15,585 nt of DNA from an uncultured bacterium (GCA_946184715.1 CAMHGU010000025.1:1-15585), one strand, 5' to 3'. Shown: positions 1 to 7,943, counted from the first letter of the stretch. Notes: generated by a model from the sequence alone, not told the origin. Translations and numbers: made by a program.

Positions 1-237
1 CATTTCGTCACGGCCGATATGGTAAAAGATGGCGCGGTGGTAATCGATGTAGGCACCACTCGCCTGCCCGCCCCCACTCTGCGCAGCGGGTACCGCCTTG
101 CCGGCGATGTGGACTTTGAGAATGTAGCGCCTCGCTGCAGCTTCATCACCCCTGTGCCCGGCGGCGTAGGCCCTATGACGATTGCTTCGCTGATGACCAA
201 CACCCTCCTTGCGGCTCGCAAAGAGATTTACCGATGA
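1..237 (+). CDS. folD: FolD, bifunctional methylenetetrahydrofolate dehydrogenase/cyclohydrolase (3' end only)
   Basis: This is the last 78 codons of folD; the gene begins before the window and its frame is open from base 1. FolD is a cytosolic enzyme that interconverts 5,10-methylene-, 5,10-methenyl- and 10-formyl-tetrahydrofolate using NADP, which supplies one-carbon units for purine and formyl-Met synthesis. The visible part is the C-terminal half of the nucleotide-binding domain. It shows the family pattern TADMVKDGAVVIDVG and then the very conserved PGGVGPMT signature followed by a helix. The TGA at 235-237 is followed after 10 nt by the next gene, so the two are probably co-transcribed. 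Identification rests on these motifs (established for the family) and is firm despite the missing N-terminal substrate-binding part. Confidence 0.95.
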   Translation, partial: HFVTADMVKDGAVVIDVGTTRLPAPTLRSGYRLAGDVDFENVAPRCSFITPVPGGVGPMTIASLMTNTLLAARKEIYR

Positions 238-247
238 TTCTCCCGAT

Positions 248-1303
248 ATGATTGACTGCTTAGCCATACTACTGATTTCGTTTGTACAACTCATTGCCGC
301 CAACAATGAGGCCGAGCTGTTTTTTGCCGGCGATGCCATGCAACACGGGCCGCAGATTAAAAGCGCGCGCCAAGCCGATGGCTCCTACGACTACTCGCCC
401 TACTTCTCGCTCATTGCCGACGACATTGCGAAAGCCGACTATGCGGTGGTAAATCTTGAGTGTGTGCTCGGCGGTGAGCCTTATAGCGGTTATCCGAGCT
501 TCAGCGCTCCCGATGCCTACGCCCTTCACTTGCGCGACTGCGGCTTCGACCTGCTTCAGACCACCAACAACCACTGCCTCGACAAGGGTGACCGCGGCGT
601 GCGCCGCACCCTCGATGTGCTTCGCGCCAACGGTATCCCCCGTATCGGCACCTACTACGACATCGCCGACCGCGACACCATCGCCCCCTATATCGCCACG
701 GTCAAGGGCATCAAGATAGCTTTCATTGCCTACACCTACGGCACCAACACCGGCGGTGGCCGTGCCTCGGTAGTGGACCGCATCGACCGGGCGCTTATGG
801 CTGCCGACATAGCCAAGGCCAAGAAGATGGGTGCCGAGGTGATTTGCGCTCTGATGCACTGGGGCATCGAGTATCAGAAACTTCCCTCAAAGCAGCAGCG
901 TGCCGACGCCCAATTCCTCATTGACAACGGCGTGGACCTCATCATCGGTGCTCACCCCCACGTGGTACAGCCTTCGGAGATGGTGACCGACAAGAACGGC
1001 AAGAAGCACCTCGTGGTGTATTCGCTCGGCAATTTCATCTCCAATCAGAACGACGTGGACTCGCGTGGCGGCTCAGTGGTGAAAGTGCGGCTGCGGCGCG
1101 GCGCCAAAGGCATTGAGATTGCCGACGCCCGATATAAACTCGTATTTGTCGATAAGCCCTCGCCCACGGCCAATTACTATCAGCTCATCCCCTGCAAAGA
1201 GCCCGAGAAGGTAAGCGCCGGCCAGCGCCTGACATTCGACACCTTCACCCGCAATGTCAGAGCCTTGCTCGAAAAACACAACATTGACGTACCTGAAGAA
1301 TAA
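248..1303 (+). CDS. CapA-family (PGA_cap) metallophosphatase-like secreted protein
   Basis: A 351-aa protein of the CapA/PgsA family, which has a calcineurin-like phosphoesterase fold. Some members act in poly-gamma-glutamate capsule synthesis, but many have no assigned role. Family motifs appear in order: FAGDAM (residues 26-31), NLE (69-71), TTNNH (105-109), HWG (204-206), GAHPHVVQ (234-241) and YSLGNF (258-263). The start was set at ATG 248 because it gives a hydrophobic signal-like segment (residues 4-18) directly before the domain. A TTG at 209 in the same frame would lie inside folD and would add a polar extension. It follows folD by 10 nt and precedes a lipoprotein gene by 10 nt. No capsule ligase (capB/pgsB) or transporter is nearby, so a capsule role is not supported. 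A periplasmic or surface hydrolase is the safer inference. Confidence 0.85.
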   Translation: MIDCLAILLISFVQLIAANNEAELFFAGDAMQHGPQIKSARQADGSYDYSPYFSLIADDIAKADYAVVNLECVLGGEPYSGYPSFSAPDAYALHLRDCGFDLLQTTNNHCLDKGDRGVRRTLDVLRANGIPRIGTYYDIADRDTIAPYIATVKGIKIAFIAYTYGTNTGGGRASVVDRIDRALMAADIAKAKKMGAEVICALMHWGIEYQKLPSKQQRADAQFLIDNGVDLIIGAHPHVVQPSEMVTDKNGKKHLVVYSLGNFISNQNDVDSRGGSVVKVRLRRGAKGIEIADARYKLVFVDKPSPTANYYQLIPCKEPEKVSAGQRLTFDTFTRNVRALLEKHNIDVPEE

Positions 1304-1313
1304 CCATTTGATT

Positions 1314-1793
1314 ATGAAACGAATAGCCCTCATAGCACTGATAGCCGTAGCGCTGGCCGCCTGCACCGAGGTGGAAAACCACCGCATTCCCTATTCCTCG
1401 GTCAATATCGCACTCGACAACACCGGATTGTGGGACACCTACGGAGTGCATGCCCTCGGCGACTGCCGCATCTTCAACAAATCGCAGAAGATACCCGCCA
1501 ACTTCGCCTACACCGCTATGACCTTTACCGGCTATGGCGGCGTGATGCTCGTGGCCGGTGTGGACAATACGCCGCTGGCCTACGACTGCTGCTGCCCCGT
1601 GGAGTGCGCTCCCGGCATCACGCTTTTCTTCAATAGCGAGCTCGAAGCCGAGTGCCCCACGTGCGGCTCACGCTTCGATGTAATCAACGGTACCGGCTCG
1701 CCACTCTCGGGCGAGGCCCACGAAAAGGCCTATGGCCTTACAATCTATCATGCCTTCCCTGCCTCCTTCGGCGGCTATGTCATAACACGATAA
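1314..1793 (+). CDS. Rieske-like lipoprotein with histidine ligands replaced
   Basis: A 159-aa lipoprotein. The start at ATG 1314 gives a classic signal II peptide, with the lipobox LAAC placing the lipidated Cys at residue 17. An in-frame ATG at 1254 lies inside the previous gene and would spoil this. The C-terminal half resembles a Rieske [2Fe-2S] domain. It has a first motif at residues 92-98 (CCCPVEC), a second at 114-121 (CPTCGSRF), and then a GTGSPLSGEA stretch like the proline-loop region of Rieske proteins. The usual ligands are C-x-H and C-x-x-H. Here the histidines are absent, and six Cys (92, 93, 94, 98, 114, 117) are available instead. It could bind a four-Cys cluster or zinc, or no metal. 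The function is unknown. It sits 17 nt before three DUF4421 genes, probably in the same operon. Confidence 0.75.
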   Translation: MKRIALIALIAVALAACTEVENHRIPYSSVNIALDNTGLWDTYGVHALGDCRIFNKSQKIPANFAYTAMTFTGYGGVMLVAGVDNTPLAYDCCCPVECAPGITLFFNSELEAECPTCGSRFDVINGTGSPLSGEAHEKAYGLTIYHAFPASFGGYVITR

Positions 1794-1810
1794 TGCGACT
1801 ATAAACAGCG

Positions 1811-3007
1811 ATGCGAAAAGCTATTACCATAGCAGTCCTGACCGTGATGCTGGCGATGAATATGTCGCTGGCAGCACAGGATGTGGCGGTGATAGCGCCC
1901 GATTCGCTTGTAGCCAAGCCGGCGGTTGAGGAAACATTGACGCAAGTGGCCGACACCGTGGCCACGTCGGAGACCGGTGAGAGCCGACTTTCGAAGGCTC
2001 GTATGGCCATCAATAAGTCGAAGTCGAAGATTGCCCGATGGTTCAATCTCGACTCATTGGCTGCGCGGGGCAGGTTCCTAAACTTCTGCGTCGATGTATA
2101 TCGCTGGGGCGACCGCGCCTTCAACACCTACGACACCGCCTATGTAGTGGGCACCGGATATCGCTGGAACATCAAGCTGCGCAACGACAACTGGATGGAC
2201 GGCTACTCCTTCAACATTGAGAGCGACCTGATTGACGGGAAGTTGAGAATGAACAGCGAAGTGTCGAGCACCATCGGTCTGTCGCTCACGTTTATGGCGG
2301 TCACCGTGGGCTACAACATCAATATCAGCCGTCTTTTCTACGGGCGAAAGACCGGCCGTAAGCTCTTCAATTTCAACTTCTGCAGCTCGCGCTTGGCCGT
2401 CGATTTCAATCTGTCGAAGAATAACAGCTTCACTAAGATAAGAAAATCAATCGACTCCGACACCCCTGGAGTTTACTTCCACGGCGTGGAGAACAATTCG
2501 ATGGTACTCAACGCCTACTACTTCTTCAACAATTTCAAATACGCTCAGGCCGCGGCCTATAACTACTCGAAGATACAGCGCCGCAGCGCCGGCTCTATCA
2601 TTGCCGGCTTCTCGGTCAATCTGCAGGATTTGAATATGGATTTCAGCGAAGTGATTAACGAGAATCCGTCGCTGGCCCCGCTACGCGACTTTAGGCTCAA
2701 GAGCAACAATTACACCTTCATCTTCGGCTATGGCTACAACTGGGTGCCCAATCGGCACTGGGTGTTCAACGTGACCGCTACGCCCGCTGTGGGCTGGCGC
2801 TACGGCGAGCAGTCCTACAGCGAAGTGGCCAACAAGCATTATTCATTCTCATTCAACGCCTATGCCAAGTTGGGTGCCACCTACAATCTTAACCGGTGGT
2901 TTATATCCCTGCTCGGGCAGATGAATATGGCGCTATATGCCGAGAAACGCTACACCTTCGTATCGCTCCTCGGTAATCTTACACTATTAGGAGGTTTCAG
3001 ATTCTAA
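1811..3007 (+). CDS. DUF4421-type predicted outer-membrane protein, copy 1
   Basis: A 398-aa protein starting at ATG 1811 with a Sec signal peptide (residues 1-22, cleavage near AAQ-D). A polar linker follows to about residue 85, then a domain rich in alternating aromatic and polar strands that ends in the terminal Phe of GFRF. This pattern is typical of an outer-membrane beta-barrel. I assign DUF4421 from memory of the family; no function is established. Sequence landmarks shared with the next two genes are NTYDTAYVVG (105-114), DNWMDGYSF (126-134), YNYSKIQRRSAGS (250-262), GYGYNWVP (306-313) and VGWRYG (327-332). It is the first of three tandem paralogues, with 13 nt before copy 2. Membrane-barrel status is inference from composition and the C-terminal Phe. 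Confidence 0.8.
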   Translation: MRKAITIAVLTVMLAMNMSLAAQDVAVIAPDSLVAKPAVEETLTQVADTVATSETGESRLSKARMAINKSKSKIARWFNLDSLAARGRFLNFCVDVYRWGDRAFNTYDTAYVVGTGYRWNIKLRNDNWMDGYSFNIESDLIDGKLRMNSEVSSTIGLSLTFMAVTVGYNINISRLFYGRKTGRKLFNFNFCSSRLAVDFNLSKNNSFTKIRKSIDSDTPGVYFHGVENNSMVLNAYYFFNNFKYAQAAAYNYSKIQRRSAGSIIAGFSVNLQDLNMDFSEVINENPSLAPLRDFRLKSNNYTFIFGYGYNWVPNRHWVFNVTATPAVGWRYGEQSYSEVANKHYSFSFNAYAKLGATYNLNRWFISLLGQMNMALYAEKRYTFVSLLGNLTLLGGFRF

Positions 3008-3020
3008 ATACGATAATCAA

Positions 3021-4256
3021 ATGAAAGCTAAAGCATTATTGGTAGCTCTAATCGTGGTAATGGCGTCGATGACGACCTATGGCCAAGATGTTTCATCTAA
3101 TGCCGCCGCTCTTGTGGCAATGACCCATCAGGATACGCTTCAGCGGGTGAAAGCCAATCGGGATTCGCTTCTCAGCCTAAGCGGGCAGAGCGTTGCCGAT
3201 TCACTCCCTACGAAGGTGAAACATAAATCCAACTTGAAGGAGCGGATAATGGCCTATGCCAAGCGCAAGCACTGGGATAGCCTCGAGAACATCGCCAATA
3301 AGAATAAATTCCTGCGCTTCTGCGTGGGCGCTTACCAATGGTGCGACCGCACTTTCAACACCTACGACACCGCCTATGTGGTGGGCGTAGGCTACAAGTG
3401 GAAGGTGATGCTCAAAGAGGATAACTGGTTTGACAGCTATTCGTTCCGACTTCAGAACGACCCCACGGGCGAGTATCCCGTGACGTGGGATAGCAATATG
3501 ACGTCGATGCTCGGTCTGTCGGTATCGTTTATGGCCGTATCGGTAGGTTATAGCTTCGACATAAGCCGGATGCATCAGCAGATACCTATCAGCCGCAAGG
3601 TGTTCGATTTCGACTTCTGCAGCTCTCGCCTCTCAGCTTCGATGCGCTATATCCGCAACAAGGACAACTTCGATGTGAAAGACGTGCCCGAATTTGAGCA
3701 GATGTTGCCGGGCGTGAAGATCGATGGCGTCACCAATAAGATATGGGATCTCACCGCTTACTACTTCTTCAACAATTACAAATACTCCCAGTCGGCAGCC
3801 TATAACTACTCGAAGATACAGCGTCGCAGCGCCGGCTCACCACTCCTCGGGCTTTCAATAGTGCTCAACGACGTTAAGGTCAATCTCGAAGACCCCAACA
3901 ACCTGCTGCCCGAACTGGCCGAGTTGCACAATCTGCACGTCAAGAGCAATATCTACAACCTGCTTTTCGGTTACGGCTTCAACTGGGTCCCTACCCCGAA
4001 ACTTGTCATCAACATTACCGGCACACCCTCTATAGGCTGGCGCTACGGGCATAAGACCTCAGGCGACGGCACCGATGTGAACCGCACCGTATTCTCTCTC
4101 AATCTGCGCCTCCGTGCCGGCATTACCTACAATATCACTCGCCGCTGGTTTGTGTCGCTCCACGGCTCTTACTTCCGTGAGCTTTACCGCCACAGCGAAT
4201 ACTCGTTTATGTCGTCGGTGGGTAAGTTTGGCGTAGTCGCCGGTTTCCGTTTCTGA
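3021..4256 (+). CDS. DUF4421-type predicted outer-membrane protein, copy 2
   Basis: A 411-aa paralogue of the upstream gene, starting at ATG 3021 with a signal peptide (residues 1-21, TTYG-QD). A charged, Lys-rich linker runs to about residue 95. The shared landmarks recur: NTYDTAYVVG (113-122), EDNWFDSYSF (133-142), FDFDFCSSRLS (195-205), YNYSKIQRRSAGS (261-273), GYGFNWVP (317-324), IGWRYG (338-343) and a terminal GFRF. Unlike copy 1 it carries the longer loop TSGDGTD (346-352), also present in copy 3 as TSADGTD. Two blocks are nearly identical in DNA to copy 1 although the proteins otherwise differ considerably. Spacing is 13 nt before and 12 nt after, so one transcript is likely. Function unknown. 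Confidence 0.8.
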   Translation: MKAKALLVALIVVMASMTTYGQDVSSNAAALVAMTHQDTLQRVKANRDSLLSLSGQSVADSLPTKVKHKSNLKERIMAYAKRKHWDSLENIANKNKFLRFCVGAYQWCDRTFNTYDTAYVVGVGYKWKVMLKEDNWFDSYSFRLQNDPTGEYPVTWDSNMTSMLGLSVSFMAVSVGYSFDISRMHQQIPISRKVFDFDFCSSRLSASMRYIRNKDNFDVKDVPEFEQMLPGVKIDGVTNKIWDLTAYYFFNNYKYSQSAAYNYSKIQRRSAGSPLLGLSIVLNDVKVNLEDPNNLLPELAELHNLHVKSNIYNLLFGYGFNWVPTPKLVINITGTPSIGWRYGHKTSGDGTDVNRTVFSLNLRLRAGITYNITRRWFVSLHGSYFRELYRHSEYSFMSSVGKFGVVAGFRF

Positions 4257-4268
4257 TTTTCTTTGAAG

Positions 4269-5375
4269 ATGAGACCTCAGCTCGCGGCCATTTTACTTCT
4301 TGCCGCAGTGACGATGCCGGCTTATGGCGCAGAGAGCACCGACACTGCCGGTTGGCATCTCGGCAAGAACGTGGAGCGCGTCAAGGCTGAGCTGGAGGAG
4401 CGCGGCTGGAACAATCGCGACAGTATCGCGGCCAAAGGCGCGATTGCGAGAGGGGTGATCAACGCGGCCGATTGGTGGCGATGCACCTTCGACACCTACG
4501 ATACCACCTATGTGGGTTCCGTCAAGTACAAGGCCAAGGTGCAACTGCTTGAAGATAACTGGATTGATTCTTATAGCCTCGACCTCGAGAGTGGCAAGCC
4601 GCTGAGGTGGCGGTCGCCGTTTACGGCCACTATCGGCGCTTCGGCATCCTATCTCGGAATATCTCTCGGCTTCAACATCGACATCAGCGAGAGTCGTAAG
4701 CGCGCGCCCTCAAAGCGCAAGGTGTTCAGCTTCGAGCTGTCGAAGTCGCGTGTCAATCTGCGTGTGCGCTACATCCGCAACGTCAACGACGACAACAACC
4801 TTGAGCAAGAGATTATCAGCCCCGGCCTGCCCGACCTGCGACTCGATGGCATCACCAATAAGATATGGGACATCGCCGGCTACTACATCTTCAATCACCG
4901 CCACTACTGCCAATCGGCAGCCTACAGCTACTCCAAGGTGCAGCGTCGCAGCTCCGGCTCGCTCTTGGCCGGCTTCTCCATTATGCTCAACAACGTTCGC
5001 GCTAATCTCTACGACCCCAATGGCCGCCTGCCCCTCTACTCCGAGCTATCGGGCTTTCGCCTCTTGAGCAACAACTATACGGCTATCGTGGGGTATGGCT
5101 ACAACTGGGTGCCGGCGCGCAACTTTGTGGTCAACGTCACGGCCTGCCCTTCTATCGGCTGGCGCTACGGACACGAGACCTCGGCCGACGGCACCGACGT
5201 CAGCGCCTATAGCTTCGCTCTCGGCATTCATAGCCGAGCCGCCGTCACCTATGCCTGGCGTCATCTCGTATTCTCTCTTCAAGGACATTTCTATCGCGAA
5301 CTCTATCACAGGAGCGGCTACTCCTTCCGCTCTCAAGTGGCCAATTTCGGCTTAAAGGTTTGCTATAGGTTTTAA
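4269..5375 (+). CDS. DUF4421-type predicted outer-membrane protein, copy 3
   Basis: A 368-aa protein and the most divergent of the triplet. The start at ATG 4269 was chosen over an in-frame TTG at 4263 because it begins directly with a signal peptide (residues 1-21, PAYG-AE). The linker before the barrel-like domain is short. Landmarks are FDTYDTTYVG (74-83), EDNWIDSYSL (95-104), YSYSKVQRRSSGS (219-231), GYGYNWVP (275-282), IGWRYG (296-301) and a terminal CYRF. Block for block it is closer to copy 2 than to copy 1, for example DGITNKIWD against DGVTNKIWD and FYRELY against YFRELY. This suggests copies 2 and 3 share a more recent history, or that copy 1 diverged faster. The function is not known; an outer-membrane location is inferred. 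Confidence 0.8.
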   Translation: MRPQLAAILLLAAVTMPAYGAESTDTAGWHLGKNVERVKAELEERGWNNRDSIAAKGAIARGVINAADWWRCTFDTYDTTYVGSVKYKAKVQLLEDNWIDSYSLDLESGKPLRWRSPFTATIGASASYLGISLGFNIDISESRKRAPSKRKVFSFELSKSRVNLRVRYIRNVNDDNNLEQEIISPGLPDLRLDGITNKIWDIAGYYIFNHRHYCQSAAYSYSKVQRRSSGSLLAGFSIMLNNVRANLYDPNGRLPLYSELSGFRLLSNNYTAIVGYGYNWVPARNFVVNVTACPSIGWRYGHETSADGTDVSAYSFALGIHSRAAVTYAWRHLVFSLQGHFYRELYHRSGYSFRSQVANFGLKVCYRF

Positions 5376-5378
5376 TAT

Positions 5379-5410
5379 ATAACAATCTATAAACCAAGTA
5401 ATAACAATCT
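5379..5410 (+). repeat. Pair of 10-nt direct repeats in the deoD leader
   Basis: The sequence ATAACAATCT occurs at 5379-5388 and again at 5401-5410, start to start 22 nt, in the AT-rich 50-nt gap before deoD. A spacing of about two helical turns is compatible with a protein-binding site, but chance in an AT-rich gap is quite possible. No clear TAnnTTTG element is visible here, so deoD may depend on read-through from upstream. Confidence 0.3.
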
Positions 5411-5425
5411 CAAAAGCTAAGTATT

Positions 5426-6142
5426 ATGTCAACTCCCCACATTTCAGCGCCCGACGGTGCATTCGCCAAGACCGTGCTTATGCCCGGCGACCCGCTGCGC
5501 GCCAAGTTTGTCGCCGAGAACTTCCTCGACGACGCCAAGCTTGTCACCTCAGTCCGCAACGTATTCGGCTACACCGGCACCTACCACGGCGTCCCGGTAT
5601 CGGTGATGGCAAGCGGTATGGGTATGCCCAGTATCGGCATCTACTCTTATGAGCTTTTCTCTTTCTACGGCGTGGAGAATATCATCCGCATAGGCTCAGC
5701 CGGCAGCTACAGCGAGGACTTGAACGTGCGCGAGGTGTTCCTCGCCGAAGCGGCCTACAGCGACTCTTCCTTTGCCAAAGTGCAAAACGGCGTGGAAGAT
5801 ACCACCCTTCGCCCCAGCCCCGAAATCAATGCCGTGGCCCTCGCAAAAGCCCGCGAGCTAGGCATCAACTGCCGCACCGGCATCGTCCACTCGAGCGATG
5901 TGTTCTACGGCGGCGAGGGCGGTCGCCCTTGGCAGGAGATACGCAAAGCCACAGGCGTGGACTGCGTAGAGATGGAAAGCTTCGCGCTCTTCCATAATGC
6001 CAATGTGCTCGGCAAGCGAGCCGCTTGCATTCTCACTATCTCCGATTCGCTCGTAAAGCACGACGTGCTCTCGGCCGAAGATCGCCAAAACTCGTTCACC
6101 GAAATGATGCGCCTCGCGCTCGAAACCGCTATCGCACTATAA
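5426..6142 (+). CDS. deoD: Purine nucleoside phosphorylase, DeoD type
   Basis: A 238-aa cytosolic enzyme of the hexameric nucleoside phosphorylase family. It splits purine (deoxy)ribonucleosides with phosphate into base and (deoxy)ribose-1-phosphate for salvage. It matches the length of E. coli DeoD and keeps the key residues. These are TPHI near the N-terminus (His from the neighbouring subunit at the phosphate site), MPGDPLRAK (19-27, phosphate-binding Gly and Arg), VRN (43-45), IRIGSAGS (near residue 88), VEMES (Glu-Met-Glu ribose-binding motif), and SDSL, whose Asp is the catalytic acid, followed by the conserved Arg in AEDRQ. Uridine phosphorylase was considered, but the N-terminal pattern and the SD motif fit DeoD. 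The start at ATG 5426 lies 50 nt after the DUF4421 triplet. The next gene begins 10 nt later. Confidence 0.95.
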   Translation: MSTPHISAPDGAFAKTVLMPGDPLRAKFVAENFLDDAKLVTSVRNVFGYTGTYHGVPVSVMASGMGMPSIGIYSYELFSFYGVENIIRIGSAGSYSEDLNVREVFLAEAAYSDSSFAKVQNGVEDTTLRPSPEINAVALAKARELGINCRTGIVHSSDVFYGGEGGRPWQEIRKATGVDCVEMESFALFHNANVLGKRAACILTISDSLVKHDVLSAEDRQNSFTEMMRLALETAIAL

Positions 6143-6152
6143 TTCGTTGAGT

Positions 6153-6884
6153 ATGAAACGAGTATCTCTTTTCATAACGATGGAAGCGGCGTGCGCGATG
6201 ATGATGCCTGCCTATGCTGCCGGTGGCTCTATGGCTGCCCCTGCTGTGAGCGCCAATGCCATCGGGATGGGTTTTGTCACCATCTACGACCTGCCCACCA
6301 CCTCTGCAAGCGTCAGCACCGTGCTTAGCGAAGACGATGAAGGCTCCGTGATAGCTAAAATCTACAGCAACGGCGCGCTGCTTCAGCGATTCGACGAGCT
6401 GACGGTGAGCGGTGAGCGTGCTGTTCACTATCTCGATGCCAACTTCGACGGTTACGTTGACATTCTCATCGGCACCGGTGCCTCGCGCAATTATAGCGTG
6501 CTCCTCGTGTGGAATCAGAGCCTGCACCGCTTTGAGAAAGTTGACAATAGTATGAATGGCGACATCCTCCTCCAGCCCTCTACCTGCACGCTGATACTGC
6601 AATGCTCCGGCTCGTGGTGCTCCAACTACTACACTCGCTACCGTCTCACGGGCGCGGTGATGACCGAGGAGGATCAGCTTTTGATGATAAGCGAGCGCTC
6701 CGAGTACATCACCTACGAGGTGACGAATAAATACACCGTCCGCCGCGGGCGCCGCTACGACTCTATGGGCGAACTGCTCAACCCAGGAGTGGTGGATTGC
6801 AGCGTCGCCGTGCCGTCGGGGCTTCCCAAAGCCTGGCAGCTCATACTCTCGGCCTACGACAAATTTTACGACCTCGAGCGATAG
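6153..6884 (+). CDS. Secreted protein with one FG-GAP/VCBS-like Asp-rich loop
   Basis: A 243-aa hypothetical protein. ATG 6153 is preferred to the in-frame TTG at 6147 because it starts a signal peptide (residues 1-22, ending PAYA). The one recognisable element is YLDANFDGYVDILIG at residues 93-107. This is the Asp-x-Asn-x-Asp-Gly-x-x-Asp calcium-loop pattern of FG-GAP/VCBS blades, followed by YSVLLVWNQSLHRFEKV (114-130), as in secreted proteins of the XAC2610-like type. Only one such loop is present, so this is not a full propeller. Three Cys (145, 151, 156) lie close together and could form a disulfide. It begins 10 nt after deoD and ends just before a hairpin, so it is probably the last gene of the run. 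Function unknown. Confidence 0.7.
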   Translation: MKRVSLFITMEAACAMMMPAYAAGGSMAAPAVSANAIGMGFVTIYDLPTTSASVSTVLSEDDEGSVIAKIYSNGALLQRFDELTVSGERAVHYLDANFDGYVDILIGTGASRNYSVLLVWNQSLHRFEKVDNSMNGDILLQPSTCTLILQCSGSWCSNYYTRYRLTGAVMTEEDQLLMISERSEYITYEVTNKYTVRRGRRYDSMGELLNPGVVDCSVAVPSGLPKAWQLILSAYDKFYDLER

Positions 6885-6905
6885 CAACATCGCTTCCGCA
6901 TAGCG

Positions 6906-6944
6906 AGCGAGGGTAGCTTCCCCTATCGGATGGCTACCCTCGCT
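6906..6944 (+). terminator. Hairpin closing the folD-deoD gene run
   Basis: Perfect 12-bp inverted repeat, AGCGAGGGTAGC at 6906-6917 and GCTACCCTCGCT at 6933-6944, with a 15-nt loop. It lies between the ends of two convergent genes (stop at 6884 on +, stop at 6972 on -), where a bidirectional terminator is expected. There is no strong T-run on either side, so termination may be partial or factor-assisted. Confidence 0.65.
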
Positions 6945-6971
6945 TGTGTTATGACCGCCGGATGAGGCGTA

Positions 6972-7943
6972 TTAGCCCACGCCCTCATCGTCGGCATTCA
7001 TCTTCTCCCGCTCCCGGAGCAGGTCGCATATCAGCATAGCGTTGAGGCGTGCCAAGGGGTCGCTGCTGGTAAGCAAGGCGGTTGCCATGCGCTCCAGATA
7101 ATCGGTGGTTAAGAGGCAACTGCTGTTGAGCGCAATCACGTAGAGCGAAGCCCAGGCCGTGTCGGGCTGGCGAGCCTTGCGCTTAGCCGTCACCACGGGC
7201 GTGCCGAGCGGCTCTTGGGCGGGCTCCCACGCATCTTCTTCTTTGTTGAATACCGCATCGTGAAGCTCTATGCCTGCGCCGGTGACGTTGATTACATAGT
7301 GCTTGCCGCCGGGAAGCCCGATGATGTTGGTGGGCATATCATATTCAAGCTCAAACTGGTAAGGCACCGGCTCCGTCGCGCCTTGGATGGTGGCGGTGCC
7401 GTTGGCGTTAAACTCCCATTTCCAGCCGTTCGACTCCTGATACACACCGGCCAGTAGCGCCCGCATATTCTGAAGTTCGTACTCCAGCTCATCGCCGTTG
7501 TAGCGCACCAGCACTCCGGTGACCACCCCGGGATTGTCGGCCGGGTGTGCTATCAGTAGTTCGTAACGGCTCATCTTGCGATGAAGCACCTCGTCGCCTA
7601 TATTGCCGAAAGACGAGAAGTCGAACTCGTTGTTATAAGGGAGAACGCTGAGGCCGGAGGCACCGCGCTTTATGCGAGCCTCACCGCCGCCCTCGTGGAG
7701 GGTGCCGCCTTCGAGCTTATACTCGCCCTTGCGCTCGCTCACCTTGTAGAAGTTCATTCCATCGGTCCAGAGCGAGCCTTTCTCTATCGTGGGACCGAGG
7801 TCGGTGCCGTCGATGGTCAAGTGGGCAGCTTCCACTTCGGCCCAAAAACTTGCCGAGGCTTCGCGCGCGCTTGCCGTGATGCTCATCGACCCTATCAGCA
7901 GCGACAGCGTCGCCGCCTTAGCAAAGAATCGTTTCATTTCCAT
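6972..7943 (-). CDS. Secreted hypothetical protein
   Basis: A 323-aa protein that I do not recognise. The N-terminus is a good Sec signal (residues 1-26, cleavage after ASA). ATG at 7943 and ATG at 7937 (MKRFF) are equally plausible starts and differ by two residues. Residues 30-165 form a mixed-strand region. Residues 166-232, including GVYQESNGWKWEFNANGTA, have the look of the small beta-sandwich or lipocalin-like modules common in Bacteroidetes secreted proteins. Residues 263-315 change to helix-rich sequence with many Leu and Ala, and the tail is acidic. There are no catalytic motifs, transmembrane helices or lipobox. It is a single-gene unit on the minus strand, convergent with the deoD run, with its own promoter 35 nt upstream. 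Confidence 0.75.
   Translation of the reverse strand: MEMKRFFAKAATLSLLIGSMSITASAREASASFWAEVEAAHLTIDGTDLGPTIEKGSLWTDGMNFYKVSERKGEYKLEGGTLHEGGGEARIKRGASGLSVLPYNNEFDFSSFGNIGDEVLHRKMSRYELLIAHPADNPGVVTGVLVRYNGDELEYELQNMRALLAGVYQESNGWKWEFNANGTATIQGATEPVPYQFELEYDMPTNIIGLPGGKHYVINVTGAGIELHDAVFNKEEDAWEPAQEPLGTPVVTAKRKARQPDTAWASLYVIALNSSCLLTTDYLERMATALLTSSDPLARLNAMLICDLLREREKMNADDEGVG

Noticed and set aside
6129..6890. 253-aa minus-strand open frame
   Set aside because: It is fully antisense to the secreted FG-GAP-like gene, which has a signal peptide and operon spacing. The His/Val-rich product looks like a shadow.
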